Shown piece after piece: positions 6,495 to 7,026 of a stretch of DNA of 7,026 nt (position 1 is the first letter of the stretch; the number at the start of each line of letters is the position of its first letter). Under the pieces are notes generated by a model. It did not search any database and was not told the DNA's origin. It worked only from the letters and a program-made list of their open reading frames with translations. The DNA is from Clostridiaceae bacterium. GTDB taxonomy: Bacteria; Bacillota; Clostridia; Oscillospirales; Acutalibacteraceae. Made by a program: the position numbers and the translations under genes. The DNA lies in NCBI GenBank assembly GCA_904502175.1, contig CAJGDU010000058.1, forward strand, positions 1-7,026, in the 5' to 3' direction.

Positions 6495-6910
6495 CCGATC
6501 AGATCTATCTTTTGGAAACCAACCTCGACGACTGCACCGGTGAGGTCCTCGCGTACTGCATGGACCAGCTCTTTGCCGCCGGCGCGAAAGACGTCTGGTA
6601 CACGCCCATCTTCATGAAGAAGGGGAGGCCGGCCTACGCGCTCTCCGTCATGTGCAAGGAAGACGTGAAAGACGCCTGCGTCCGCATCATCTTCCGGGAG
6701 ACCAGCGCCATCGGCATGCGCGTGTCCCTGCAGGACCGCGTCATCATGGACCGGGAAGCCGTCACCGTCGACACGCCCTACGGTCCCGTCGCCGCGAAGA
6801 AACTGACGTTTGATGACATCGAAAAGACCACCATCGAATTCGAAAGTGCCCGGGAGCTTGCCCAAAAAGCCGGCGTCCCGGTAAGAGAGATACTGAATCA
6901 GAAAGAATAA
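6491..6910 (+). CDS. LarC2: stand-alone C-terminal domain of the nickel insertase LarC
   Basis: This 139-residue protein matches the C-terminal (CTP-binding) domain of LarC, the CTP-dependent cyclometallase that inserts nickel into the pincer nucleotide. Visible family blocks: ETNLDDCTGE (9-18, usual ETNxDDMTGE), FMKKGRPAYAL (42-52), ETSAIGMR (70-77), and a terminal FESARELAQKAGVPVREIL. Complete LarC proteins are about 400 residues, so the N-terminal LarC1 part of about 270 residues is absent. In Lactobacillus plantarum larC1 and larC2 are joined by programmed frameshifting. Here larB, not larC1, lies directly upstream, so no such fusion is possible. The gene has its own strong ribosome binding site (AGGGGGAG, 6477-6484) and an ATGA overlap with larB, arguing that it is translated as a separate subunit. 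It probably needs a LarC1 partner encoded elsewhere. It lacks upstream coding remnants that would mark a recent truncation. Confidence 0.85.
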   Translation: MTDQIYLLETNLDDCTGEVLAYCMDQLFAAGAKDVWYTPIFMKKGRPAYALSVMCKEDVKDACVRIIFRETSAIGMRVSLQDRVIMDREAVTVDTPYGPVAAKKLTFDDIEKTTIEFESARELAQKAGVPVREILNQKE

Positions 6911-7022
6911 AAAAGAGAAAAACAATCGGATAAAATCGTGGGCGGGACCCAGATGCCCGACAGGGCTGTTTTTGGGAGGTTTGGCGTATGGCACGATTTT
7001 AGACGATTCGTTTTTCTTTTTT
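6911..7022 (+). repeat. Long imperfect inverted repeat / stem-loop after larC2
   Basis: Bases 6918-6940 are nearly the reverse complement of 6992-7015. From the inside there are 10 consecutive pairs, a two-base mismatch that would be tandem G-A/A-G in RNA, 5 pairs, one bulged C (7009), then 6 more pairs. The A-rich flank 6911-6917 can pair on with 7016-7022. The 51-nt apical region (6941-6991) contains a small hairpin, GCCC-GACA-GGGC (6955-6966). The right arm ends in a T-rich run, so it may terminate the operon, but the very large apical region is not typical of a simple terminator. A structured RNA or a miniature repeat element is an alternative. It starts at the base after the larC2 stop and runs close to the window edge. 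Confidence 0.6.
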
Positions 7023-7026
7023 GTTG

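Noticed and set aside
6974..7002. GGGAGG followed by a four-codon frame (Met-Ala-Arg-Phe-stop) inside the stem-loop after larC2
   Set aside because: The spacing fits a ribosome binding site, but the frame is too short to mean much and no downstream gene is visible for it to regulate.

Overview
The window looks like chromosomal DNA of a fairly GC-rich member of the Clostridia, possibly an Oscillospirales-type gut anaerobe. This placement is inference. It rests on strong AGGAG-type ribosome binding sites, short AT-rich intergenic gaps with compact rho-independent terminators, SigA-type promoters (TTGAAA/TATAAT), lysine-rich signal peptides of Gram-positive style, and the best-recognised proteins (a 'GSDIRG' phosphohexomutase, LarB and LarC2). 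All supported genes are on the + strand. No mobile-element gene, tRNA, rRNA or CRISPR array is visible.

Left half (1-3376): three tandem paralogs of a secreted SGNH/GDSL-type hydrolase. The first is cut by the window edge (its last 178 residues are present). The next two are complete, are both 391 aa, and are about 85% identical by my hand alignment. Each of the three ends in its own hairpin terminator. The two complete copies each have their own promoter with the same architecture (18-bp spacer, TATAAT) and share a 16-nt leader sequence just upstream of the ribosome binding site. They are therefore separate transcription units made by duplication, not an operon.

Right half (3381-6910): a compact co-directional cluster of four genes with gaps or overlaps of 8 nt or less. 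It holds a GNAT-family acetyltransferase, a phosphomannomutase/phosphoglucomutase family enzyme, larB, and a gene for only the C-terminal domain of LarC (LarC2). LarB and LarC belong to biosynthesis of the nickel-pincer nucleotide (NPN) cofactor of lactate racemase-like enzymes. LarB carboxylates and hydrolyses nicotinic acid adenine dinucleotide, LarE (not in this window) adds sulfur, and LarC inserts nickel using CTP. The N-terminal LarC1 domain is not encoded here.

Right edge (6911-7022): a long imperfect inverted repeat (arms of roughly 30 nt, apical region of 51 nt) directly follows larC2. It could be an unusual terminator, a structured RNA or a small repeat element.

I did not find a clearly new multi-gene system. 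The points most worth a second look are the stand-alone LarC2 gene in an unusual operon, the 3' stem-loop element, and the tandem secreted hydrolases with shared promoter/leader signals and an atypical catalytic-histidine block.
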